From Symbiodinium microadriaticum (lineage: Eukaryota > Sar > Dinophyceae > Suessiales > Symbiodiniaceae), in the NCBI GenBank assembly GCA_001939145.1, contig LSRX01001662.1:5406-69405 (forward strand): a stretch of 64,000 nucleotides of DNA, written 5' to 3'. The position numbers and the translations under genes are program-made. The notes under the pieces were generated by a model, which did no database searches, was not told the origin of the DNA, and saw only the letters and a list, made by a program, of their open reading frames with translations. Every line of letters begins with the position of its first letter. Positions within the stretch are counted from its first letter, which is position 1. Positions 52,858 to 60,857 of the stretch are shown here, piece by piece.

Positions 52858-53879
52858 TCAGGGCTTGATGTGCTTCTGGACCAGATTAGCCAACTGCGAC
52901 CTGTTGGGTCTTTCACGTCGAAGACTCATTCCAAGCAGTTGCGTGGCAGCTAGTCCACTCAGCACCTCCAGATGCTCTTTGATGCTACCTGATGCATCAC
53001 CAAACAAGCTCAGCTGAAGCGTGAAAGTGAGGTTGCGGCCACCCATGGTTTGTTCCAACGGACGGCTGGGATAAAATCGCGTGATGGCGTCTTCACGGTC
53101 CGCCAGCTGCTGGATGGAGGCAATGATCGCTGCCACCTGTTCCAAGGAGACGCCTTCTTTCTCCTTGTTGGGAATTAATCTGGCATTCACCGGATCCCAC
53201 TGGACATAGGCCCATCGCAGCTCCTCCGCATGCATCCAGCCAAGCTTGCGCAGAGAGGCCAGCTGAGTCTCTTGCTTGGGCAACATCTCAATGCGCTTAC
53301 CGAACTCACGAAACAATGCTTTGATCAAGGCGACGCGCATAGTGGAGGTCAGCTTGTCCGGTGTCTTTTCTTTGATGTCCCGCCACTCCTGCTGCATCGA
53401 GTACAGCGGTGGCACCGCGCCCGCCTTCATGTCAACGCGTAAGAACATGACCCACGAAGTTTCAGCGCGTAGACAACAAAGAAAATCTTCGTGACGCAGC
53501 GCCAGCTTCTGCATGGAGAAGATGCATTCCTTGAGCCTGGCGATTTCCTCTTCCAGAGATTGCTCTCTGTCTGTGACACCTTGGCGCTGATCGCGCCAGT
53601 TGCCCCAGGTATGCTTGCTCCATTGCCCTCCGCTCTGTTGTCGGCTGTCTCTGTCTCGACGCTTTCCGCCATTGCCAGCCCTTGAATCAGCCTGAGCATA
53701 TCCCTTGCCGTTTCCCGCTTTGTCCACACCCGTTTTCGGAGTCTTGGAAGCCCGCTCACCTGGGGTGGAATTGGGCTCCGGGGTTGTACTCAACGATGGG
53801 TAAGAGTGTTTTTTTTTTGTTCGGTGCGCTTTTTTGTAAATCACGCTTTTTTGTTCCGTGCGCGGCGGGCCGACCAAAA

Positions 53880-53880
53880 N
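53880..53880. other. Assembly gap (single N)
   Basis: This N lies inside the 1.4-kb insertion between a hairpin unit and a (GAT)n tract, so the insertion may be longer than shown or misjoined. Confidence 0.95.
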
Positions 53881-53946
53881 TGATGATGTGGAAGATGGTG
53901 ATGGTGATGATGATGACTCCGATGACGGTAACGATGCTGATGCTGC

Positions 53947-53977
<31 letters not shown>

Positions 53978-53985
53978 GATGGTGG
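53881..53985. repeat. (GAT)n trinucleotide tract
   Basis: Degenerate GAT/GGT/GCT repeats directly after the N. The Asp-rich and Met-rich translations are artefacts. Confidence 0.9.
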
Positions 53986-54510
53986 CGTCCAGGGCGGTAC
54001 AAGTTATGAAAGAATTCTGCTCAGCCTGTTTGTCACTGGTCGCCTTGTAAGTTTCACATCTGCTACCACAACGAACTCGCCTGAAGTGGTGCTGAATCTG
54101 AAGCATTCCCGCAACCCTGCATCCTCAACCGAAGCCGCGAAACCTGAACCCCGGAACCTTGGCCTAGCATACTTTCTAACATGTTGCTTGAGCTGGTCTG
54201 TGGATGAGAGGTTAAGGGCGCAGGCAGAACCCCCCCGGGTGTAGAGTGTTGGCAAGGTTCGTGGGTTGACGCGGCAGCGTCGGAAAGGGTTTCAGACTTC
54301 TATGTCTTTGTGGTTGCGTAACTTAGTGATCCAGATCTGCAGTTGTACAACTCTGGCCTTTTATGTTGGCGTGCTCGTGGTAAACAGCATCTGGCTCCAG
54401 AACGGTGACTTGACCCCTATACCTTAAACCGTTGCTCATCTGGGTCAGGGTCCAGCTTCTTAGCCGCTTCACACTGCCAGATCCCTACACCTCAAGCCCG
54501 CAAATCCCAG

Positions 54511-54586
54511 ACTCTAAACCCTAAACTCTAAACCCCTAAACCCCTAAACCCTAAACACTAAACCCTAAACTCTAAACCTCCCTAAG
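54511..54586. repeat. Interstitial telomere-like repeat (CCCTAAA)n
   Basis: About nine degenerate units: CTCTAAAC, CCTAAAC, CCCTAAAC and ACTAAAC variants in one orientation. Plant-type TTTAGGG is the known telomere repeat in dinoflagellates. It lies within the 1.4-kb insertion. Confidence 0.85.
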
Positions 54587-55046
54587 GCTTAGACCCAAGC
54601 TGCGTCCCAGGTTGCAGTTCTTCACACTCTGGAGAGCTTTCCTGTGCAGTACTTGGTGAATCAGCTGGGCACTGAGATACTGCGTCAACCCAATTTTCGA
54701 GTATAAGGGTACGGGGTATTGCAAGCCAGTTGCAAAACGGTGAGCATGCTCTCACATCAGTCCGAACCCTCAGCACGAAATCCCAAGCCGCTGCACCCGA
54801 TCTGCCTTCGATAAACAAGTGCGAACCCACAATGAAGCACAGATCTGCCTAGGTAACATAACATAATGCTGCCTTGCAGTCGGCATATCGTTAACGCCCC
54901 AAAACCCAATTTTAATATTCTGATGATGAAGTCCCTAGATTAATAAAGCTTCACAAATCCCGATAGCATCCTGTTCCAATTTTTGAGACCCCAATAATCA
55001 ATAGTATCTCATGAAGCGTTCTCATGAAGCGTGGAACAGAGGGCGC

Positions 55047-55180
55047 GTTTTTTTTTGCTCCGTGCGCGGCGGGCCAAGCAAAAAAAAAAACACGGGGCGC
55101 GTTTTTTTTTGTTCGGCACGAGGCGGGCCGAGCAAAAAAAATTAAAAAATTCTAGAGCGCGCCGAGCAAAAAAAACACAT
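55047..55180. repeat. Poly-T/poly-A hairpin units
   Basis: Unit 1 (55047-55090): T-run, GCTCCGTGCGCGGCGGGCCAAGC, A-run. Unit 2 (55101-55141): T-run, GTTCGGCACGAGGCGGGCCGAGC, A-run; its arms GTTCGGC/GCCGAGC pair together with the T and A runs, allowing one G-T pair. A third, partial unit lies at 55155-55176. Related units sit at the other end of the insertion. Confidence 0.8.
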
Positions 55181-55371
55181 CTCCCCTCAACGATGGTGCT
55201 GTGGAGAGATCTCCATCGACGCTGGCGCCCTCGGATGTTGCTGGCCAGTATTTGTCAAAGAAGGCATGCTCCTCTGCTTCTTGCATCGGAACATCCACAG
55301 CTTCCACTACTCGTTGCATCTCCACGAGTGGGAAAAAGGGGTGGGGCTGGGCCACTCTGGTTTGAGTCCTG

Positions 55372-58300
55372 TTATTCCTGACTGTTGCGGTGATCCGCTG
55401 CGTCGGGGGAAGGGTCACGGCTCAACATGATGATATAGACATAGACGTTTCGCAAATGTCCATCATGTAATGTGAGGCTGTCTGCTTCTTTATGATCATC
55501 TGTGAGAACCCATGAGGAGCCGACTTTGAGCATAGCCCGATAGTGTCCAGCTCTGGTAGACCTGCCAAGGTGAATGACAGCACTGATCAACCTGTACCGA
55601 AGCCATTGTACATGCGACAGTTCATCAAATACCGGGAGCACGACATTATCAGGAAGATCCACTGGATTCATCTGCTTGCCCACCTCGACATATCGACCAA
55701 TTTGAAGACAAACGAGTGGGGCGTAAAATGCCAAAGCAGTGATGTCCTGGGTCTGATGCCATGTCTCGACGAGTGTCTGCAAGCTGTCCCGTCCACCTCC
55801 ATTCGAGAGCGGGATCGCAACAGGTTGCGAGCCCTGCGTGCTTAGCCGAATGCCCTCTGACGTTCGAACTCTCGCATCCCAGATTGCCTGGAGACGCGTT
55901 GCCCTCGAGAACAAAGCGTGGAGGTATTCTGCTGCATCCTGCTGCTCTGTGTCGAATGTCCATGCCGGAGTCAGGTTTCGGAAGAGCTGCATCTGAGGAA
56001 GTAGCAATGTGCTGGCTTTTTCAGCAGCCTTCTGACCGACCTTAATCAGGAATTGGAGCTCCGGAACTGAGTGATTGCCGATCACAACGCAGTGCAGCAA
56101 AGCTAGGACGCTTGCGTTGGCGTAGCATACGGCATGAGGATTACGCAGCTTCAGTCTGCATGTCCAGGGTGCACCGATGGTTTGCGCGCTCCGGTCTGCA
56201 GAGTGGAGACTTGGGCACCCACTGGTGAAGTATTGCTGGATGGTGCCTCTCGCAGCCTGTGCCCGCCTGTAGGAGGCCACTGTTCGGACTGGCAATGCTT
56301 CCTTGATCGGAGTGGTTGTAGCACTTTGAGGCCGGAGCTGAGGCTGAAGCCCAGATGGTGGCGCCTGAGAGCCTCGTTGCAGTGCCGTTTGCAGGGGAGA
56401 AACAAAGGATTTGTAGGCTGCCGAGGCTTCAGATTTCCTGGGCTTCGGCATGTGATAGCTCTGCGCAGCATCCTGGCTGTCATCCGTTGCCTTCAGCTGC
56501 TTGTACGCTAGAACTTGGAACAAAACCGGGCACTGCTGAGAATGTTGCTCCGTGTTCTTGGCGACGCTCCCACAGAATCTGCATGGCCGCCGGAACAATG
56601 CACTCAGACTACGAGCCCTTGTAATAGCATGATAGCTGACTTGTTGCCATGCCTGAGGGTGACTGGCCTTCCAGTGCGGCTTGATCCTGGAGGCCTGTTG
56701 AAGACGCTGCCCACAAAGATAACATTGCTTGGCATGCTGAATAAGTTGATCACTGTGCCTGTGAAGATCTTGTATGTTCGCGCGGAGAATATCTGCCAGC
56801 AAGCTGGATTCCCTAACGTCGCTGGTGAGCTGAGTGTTCTCGCCTTCCGGTAGTTGAGGCGGGTCCATGTATTCCTCATCGATGATTTCTTGCATGAGCT
56901 GATCGATAGTTTGTTGTTTTTGACTCGTGGCCAGTTTGATTCTGAGGCACATACCCTGAGTGACATGCTTGATGAGCGCGTCCCATGTGCCCTGCCGACT
57001 ACGACAAAAACGGCAAAAGGGGAGACCAAAAAGACTATGCTCAGATCGCTGGAATCTGATTTTGGAGGCCTGCTCCACCTCCGGATGACGTTGATGCATG
57101 TGTTGATGCAATCCTGCTTCGGTGGCATATGTTATCCCACATACTGGACACGGAATCTGCGCCACCTGACTGGGGTCCTGTGGTATAAGAGTGGCGCCCG
57201 TTCCATGTCGTTGTACTGCAAGTAGCTGCTCCTGGAGTTGATGTTGTCGGGTATCCTCTGCAATCCGAAGCTGTGGACTTCGACCTTCGTCGCAATTTAA
57301 TGTGAGGCCCTGGCTCTCGACTTGTTGTCGCAGATGCTGTAGAAGAGGTATGGCTGCCTGTAGCAAGACGGACTCGTTCGAGTGCCCTTTCTCGTGAATG
57401 CGTAAGACTTTCCGTAAGTGCATGGCTGCTGTACTTTGTAGAAGACGACAGACAGATGGAGTAATACCTGTGGATCCAATGCCGTATGTAAGAGATGGCC
57501 ACACACACGTCCGATACACACTTAGCCTTCTCGCCTGACTCAGGGGTCCACTTGTCCGCAACACGGGTTTGAGCTGCGCGTAGGTGATGTTGGCCTGTTG
57601 TACGCGACGCTTAGCCGTAGCCAGCTCAAAATTGTTGTAGCTTAGCACAACCCCCAAGTACTGCATCTCCTCAGTCAGCGGAATGTGCATGTCGTGCGCG
57701 TCCTCGCGCAGCACCAGACTACGCTGTCCATTCCAGCTCTTAGTGTATTTACGCAAGACGTGCGCAGCCTTCTTCCCCTTGACGGCAATGGTGGCCAGGG
57801 ATTTCTGGATGCTGATCTGCATTCCAAGTTCCACAATGGTATGCAAGACTACTCGCAAATCCGCAAGCGCTCTTTCGAAACTGCGAACAGATTCAAGTTC
57901 CCAATGACAATGTTTATCATCCGCAAAGATGGATAGGTGATTCTGGGTCCACGTGCCTGACAATGACGAGCTTGCAGAACCCAGCTTGGTATCCAGAACC
58001 TTGCACAGTCGAACAGTCCAGCACGCATATATCATAGGTGCCACGCAACATCCCTGACGTAGCCCCCGCTGCATCGAAATGGTTCGGGAGTGTCCACCAT
58101 GTTCAACCGCAAGTTGTGTCTGCATGTGCACGCGTAGCAAAATGCGGCACAACGGTTCCGGCATCCCTGTATCCCTTAAGGCAAGCATCATTTCGGAGTA
58201 CTTCAGAAGATCAAACGCTTTGCTTAAGTCTATGCTCACCATCAAGCCACCAAGTAGCTCTCGTTTGGCCTGTTGAAGAACCTTGGCGGTATGGTCCTCC

Positions 58301-59328
58301 ACGTAGCCTGCCAACTTTTTGCGCACCGTGGCGCAGTGCAATGTGGAACGTAGAAGAGGATCTCTGGTGGATGCCGAACTGCGGTATGCGAACTGGGGGT
58401 ACTCCGCCAGCGCTTTCTGAACCCATGGGTTGGCGTGTTGTTTAAGAATCATCAGAAACGCCTTGGTATCCGGACTCATCAGTCCTACACTCCGGAGTTG
58501 ATTTGGGGATATAGGAGCTTTGCCAGGCTTCGGTAACCATGCCAGTTGTACCTTTAGCCAGTGTTCAGGAATGTATGGGCTTGCAGAGCACACTGTCTCC
58601 ACTGCAATTCTTCGCAAAGCCGGAGCGAGATCCCACTTGTGTTGCTTCCATCCCATTACACTACCTGAGCGTTTTGGGACCGCCTTGTGGTTACTCAGTT
58701 GTTGTAGTGCACTCTTCCAAGATTCCTCAGCAAACCATTCTACTGGCAAAGGTAATAAAGGAGGTGCCTCCCAACAAGGATCATCCGAAAACAGATCAGC
58801 AGCGTACGCAGCTAACGCTTCACACTCCTCTTCAACCGACATCAAGTCTCCCGACGAAGTTCTTAGACAAAGTCTTCGACGATAACACTTCGGCGCTAGC
58901 TTTCGGATGTACTGGTAGTGCTCCTTGACCCGTCCCTGTTGATGCGCCTCCTCGGCCAACTGCAGCGTGTCCAGTAGAGCCTGACGTTTTCTCTGCCTAG
59001 CTAGTCTTCGAAGTTCTCGCTTGAGTCTCTGATTCTGAACTGCTCTTCGCCATGCTGCAAAGATCGATTCCGTGTACAAGAGCTCTTCGGCCTCCCACCG
59101 CAATTTCTGACGTTGTCTGTCCCGCCGCTGCCTCTGCCATAGCTGCAACACTTCTGCGTCCATGTTCGGGAGATCCGGCATTCGGGGTCGTACAAGGGGT
59201 ACATCCCACTGATTCTTCACCGCCAGTTGGAGTTCAGCAAGATCTATCGGAGTGTCTGATATGATTTGCTGCGCCGGCATGTCGGAACAAGACTCTGTTG
59301 CCTTACGGCGTGCTGCCATGGTTTCCAA
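55372..59328 (-). CDS. LINE ORF2: reverse transcriptase, zinc fingers and C-terminal ubiquitin-specific-protease-like domain (1318 aa)
   Basis: Residues 1-190 are basic and helical. Reverse transcriptase spans about 250-560: LMVSIDLSKAFD has the first catalytic Asp (367), MQRGLRQGCCVAP is motif B, and SIFADDKH supplies Asp470-471. CxxC-H-H fingers lie at 727-748, 772-794, 869-890 and 916-933. From about 1055 the C-terminus matches USP deubiquitinases: NPHAVCYANASVLALL (Cys1068, Cys box), TEQQDAAEYLHALF (1128-1140, QQD box), and VIHLGRSTRAGHYRAML with SSWVLTDDHKEA (His1262, Asp1277, His box). The spacing agrees with cellular USPs, although the catalytic domain is small (about 250 residues). 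It is a single long open frame. The listed Met lies in the 85-bp overlap with the endonuclease ORF, so a fused product by frameshifting is possible. Confidence 0.9.
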   Translation of the reverse strand: METMAARRKATESCSDMPAQQIISDTPIDLAELQLAVKNQWDVPLVRPRMPDLPNMDAEVLQLWQRQRRDRQRQKLRWEAEELLYTESIFAAWRRAVQNQRLKRELRRLARQRKRQALLDTLQLAEEAHQQGRVKEHYQYIRKLAPKCYRRRLCLRTSSGDLMSVEEECEALAAYAADLFSDDPCWEAPPLLPLPVEWFAEESWKSALQQLSNHKAVPKRSGSVMGWKQHKWDLAPALRRIAVETVCSASPYIPEHWLKVQLAWLPKPGKAPISPNQLRSVGLMSPDTKAFLMILKQHANPWVQKALAEYPQFAYRSSASTRDPLLRSTLHCATVRKKLAGYVEDHTAKVLQQAKRELLGGLMVSIDLSKAFDLLKYSEMMLALRDTGMPEPLCRILLRVHMQTQLAVEHGGHSRTISMQRGLRQGCCVAPMIYACWTVRLCKVLDTKLGSASSSLSGTWTQNHLSIFADDKHCHWELESVRSFERALADLRVVLHTIVELGMQISIQKSLATIAVKGKKAAHVLRKYTKSWNGQRSLVLREDAHDMHIPLTEEMQYLGVVLSYNNFELATAKRRVQQANITYAQLKPVLRTSGPLSQARRLSVYRTCVWPSLTYGIGSTGITPSVCRLLQSTAAMHLRKVLRIHEKGHSNESVLLQAAIPLLQHLRQQVESQGLTLNCDEGRSPQLRIAEDTRQHQLQEQLLAVQRHGTGATLIPQDPSQVAQIPCPVCGITYATEAGLHQHMHQRHPEVEQASKIRFQRSEHSLFGLPFCRFCRSRQGTWDALIKHVTQGMCLRIKLATSQKQQTIDQLMQEIIDEEYMDPPQLPEGENTQLTSDVRESSLLADILRANIQDLHRHSDQLIQHAKQCYLCGQRLQQASRIKPHWKASHPQAWQQVSYHAITRARSLSALFRRPCRFCGSVAKNTEQHSQQCPVLFQVLAYKQLKATDDSQDAAQSYHMPKPRKSEASAAYKSFVSPLQTALQRGSQAPPSGLQPQLRPQSATTTPIKEALPVRTVASYRRAQAARGTIQQYFTSGCPSLHSADRSAQTIGAPWTCRLKLRNPHAVCYANASVLALLHCVVIGNHSVPELQFLIKVGQKAAEKASTLLLPQMQLFRNLTPAWTFDTEQQDAAEYLHALFSRATRLQAIWDARVRTSEGIRLSTQGSQPVAIPLSNGGGRDSLQTLVETWHQTQDITALAFYAPLVCLQIGRYVEVGKQMNPVDLPDNVVLPVFDELSHVQWLRYRLISAVIHLGRSTRAGHYRAMLKVGSSWVLTDDHKEADSLTLHDGHLRNVYVYIIMLSRDPSPDAADHRNSQE

Positions 59329-60518
59329 TTCAATTTAATCGATGCAACAACGGGCCTGTGTCCAGATGACCTCCATCCCGCAATCGGAGCAGCCACTGCG
59401 CCACTGTTGCGCGCATTGTTGTCCGCAATCTGCTTTCTTACAATGATGTAGTCTATTTGTGATCTGCCATTTGGGTGCTCATAGGTAGCTTCAGGCTTCT
59501 TCCAGGAATTTAGAATAACCAAACGACGAGCACGCAACATCTCCAGGACTTCATTACGTTCTTGAACCAGCCATGACACTTTGCTGCCAGCGAGGATGCC
59601 AAACCCAGCTACTTCAGCAAGAGGTGCAAACGACATGTTGAAGTCCCCAAGCAAGATTACAAAGGAGCGGAATGGAAAGCCCCCCAGCACATGATCCATC
59701 TGATTCCACAGCCTGTGTCTCTTCCTCATTAGCTCTTGCTGTTCTTCCTGCGACGTATGTGAGAGCGCATGTTGATATATGGCCAGAATGTCGATTTGTT
59801 GCTTTTTCACATTACACCGAACATGCAGTAGTCTTCCTTGCTCCAAGTCTTGCCATTTCAGTGTGTCTTTGCTTACTAGATCCTCCCTGATTCCCACCAG
59901 GATACCTCCACTCTTCTTGCGTCCCGAGCCACTGTGTACAAGTAACCACCCCTGCGCCTTGTAGTCACCAGTGAAGCTCCAATGAGATTCGATCAAGGTG
60001 AAGATGCCAATGGTGGGGTCTTGCCGAATCCACGTGAACCATTCTAACTGTAGTTCTTGAGATAGTCCAGAACAATTCCATTGGATTACTTTTATGCGTT
60101 CGGGTCCTAATGGCGTAGTAATGGAGGGGGAGGTCTGAGCTGATGGTAAATCTGGCCGCCAAGGACGTAGACAACGCCCCTGATAGTAGGCAACTTCACC
60201 CCGTTCTGCACGTTTAAGCGCACGCCTGAGCGTCCGCTTCCGAACTCGTTCATGCGTTGTCCGCATGATCAAAGGCTTCACTTCCCCATTGTTCGTGGCC
60301 GAGGCCACTCTAGACGGGCCTGGGGGAGCACCGTCAACCCTCGCGCCCACAGCGTCAACTCTCGTCTCTGATTCCTCAGAGGTATACTGCGTTCGGACTT
60401 GGGACCGAACCGAGCCAGCGACTTCAGAGTGTGGATTTGTAGTCTTCTTCTTAGCGAAGTCACCGATCAATCTTTGCGAGGATCGCGCTGCAGAATCCTT
60501 CTCTGCTAATGGTGGCAT
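59244..60518 (-). CDS. LINE endonuclease ORF (apurinic-type, EEP family, 424 aa)
   Basis: The first 135 residues are polar and basic (RVRKRTLRRALKRAERG). The endonuclease starts at about 145: VIQWNCSGL (Asn), FTLIESHWSF (Glu), a Tyr-containing IYQHALSH, VILLGDFNMSF (Asp, Asn), RSQIDYIIV (Asp) and SSGHRPVVASI (His). All catalytic residues of LINE nicking endonucleases are present. The ORF ends 85 bp inside the reverse transcriptase ORF, which is in another frame. A programmed shift or a single indel could connect them. The start at 60518 is the first Met of the frame. Confidence 0.88.
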   Translation of the reverse strand: MPPLAEKDSAARSSQRLIGDFAKKKTTNPHSEVAGSVRSQVRTQYTSEESETRVDAVGARVDGAPPGPSRVASATNNGEVKPLIMRTTHERVRKRTLRRALKRAERGEVAYYQGRCLRPWRPDLPSAQTSPSITTPLGPERIKVIQWNCSGLSQELQLEWFTWIRQDPTIGIFTLIESHWSFTGDYKAQGWLLVHSGSGRKKSGGILVGIREDLVSKDTLKWQDLEQGRLLHVRCNVKKQQIDILAIYQHALSHTSQEEQQELMRKRHRLWNQMDHVLGGFPFRSFVILLGDFNMSFAPLAEVAGFGILAGSKVSWLVQERNEVLEMLRARRLVILNSWKKPEATYEHPNGRSQIDYIIVRKQIADNNARNSGAVAAPIAGWRSSGHRPVVASIKLNWKPWQHAVRQQSLVPTCRRSKSYQTLR

Positions 60519-60611
60519 GCTTGTGATTCCGGTGGTTTTCGCAGATTTAGCGTCAGACTCAGATTCAGTGCCATTGCATCGCGCGTCCCGTCATGTTTGA
60601 ACCGCTCGTGG

Positions 60612-60666
60612 CGCTTTACTACCACTACTACTACTACTACTACTACCACCACTACTACTGCTACTA

Positions 60667-60713
<47 letters not shown>

Positions 60714-60815
60714 ACTACTACTAGTACTACTACTGATTACTACTGCTGCTACTACTACTACTACTACTGCTACTGCTTCTGCTTCTGCTACTACTAGTAC
60801 GACTACTCTACGACT
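60612..60815. repeat. (TAC)n/(TGC)n trinucleotide tract
   Basis: Runs of TAC, CTG and CTT repeats start 95 bp upstream of the endonuclease ORF. Thr-rich, Ser-rich and Val-rich translations are artefacts. Confidence 0.92.
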
Positions 60816-60857
60816 AACTGCCACGGTGGTTGTCGTAATGGCAATTCTGGCAAGCAT

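Larger units (their letters stand above)
53800..55196. mobile_element. 1.4-kb insertion with 11-bp target duplication and poly-T/poly-A hairpin ends
   Basis: CTCAACGATGG occurs at 53789-53799 and again at 55186-55196, and the interrupted ORF1 keeps its phase across the two copies. The left end begins GTAAGAGTG followed by a T10 run and GTTCGG. The right end is CCGAGCAAAAAAAACACATCTCC, roughly its inverse. Several related hairpin units (T-run, GYTCGG, GCGGGCCGAGC, A-run) lie at 53810-53879 and 55047-55180. The interior holds an N at 53880, a (GAT)n tract, telomere-like repeats and no gene. The class is unknown; a composite of fold-back elements is one possibility. Confidence 0.7.
52858..55330 (-). 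pseudogene. LINE ORF1-like protein, split by a 1.4-kb insertion
   Basis: The N-terminal part (55330-55197) starts near an MQRVVEAVDVPMQEAEEHAF stretch. The C-terminal part is 53799-52858. Both read ...PSL... in the same phase across the duplicated CTCAACGATGG, so the frame is continuous once the insertion is ignored. The middle is Lys/Gly/Arg-rich (nucleic-acid binding by inference). A short coiled coil (SLEEEIARLKECIFSMQKLA) follows, then RHEDFLCCLRAETSWVMFLR and a globular domain ending GMSLRRERPNR. This resembles ORF1 proteins of dinoflagellate LINE-like elements. Unusually, it lies 3' of the reverse transcriptase ORF. Confidence 0.65.
52858..60518 (-). mobile_element. LINE (non-LTR retrotransposon) with endonuclease, RT, zinc fingers, USP-like domain and a downstream ORF1
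   Basis: The order on the minus strand is apurinic-type endonuclease ORF, reverse transcriptase ORF with C-terminal accessory domains, then an ORF1-like frame. The two pol ORFs overlap by 85 bp in different frames. Catalytic residues of endonuclease, reverse transcriptase and the USP-like domain are all present, so apart from the frameshift and the insertion in ORF1 the copy is well kept. No poly-A tail or target duplication of the LINE itself was identified. Upstream of the endonuclease ORF a trinucleotide repeat begins within 100 bp. Confidence 0.85.

Noticed and set aside
53682-54244. Asp- and Met-rich ORFs through 53880
   Set aside because: They depend on an N and on a GAT trinucleotide tract.
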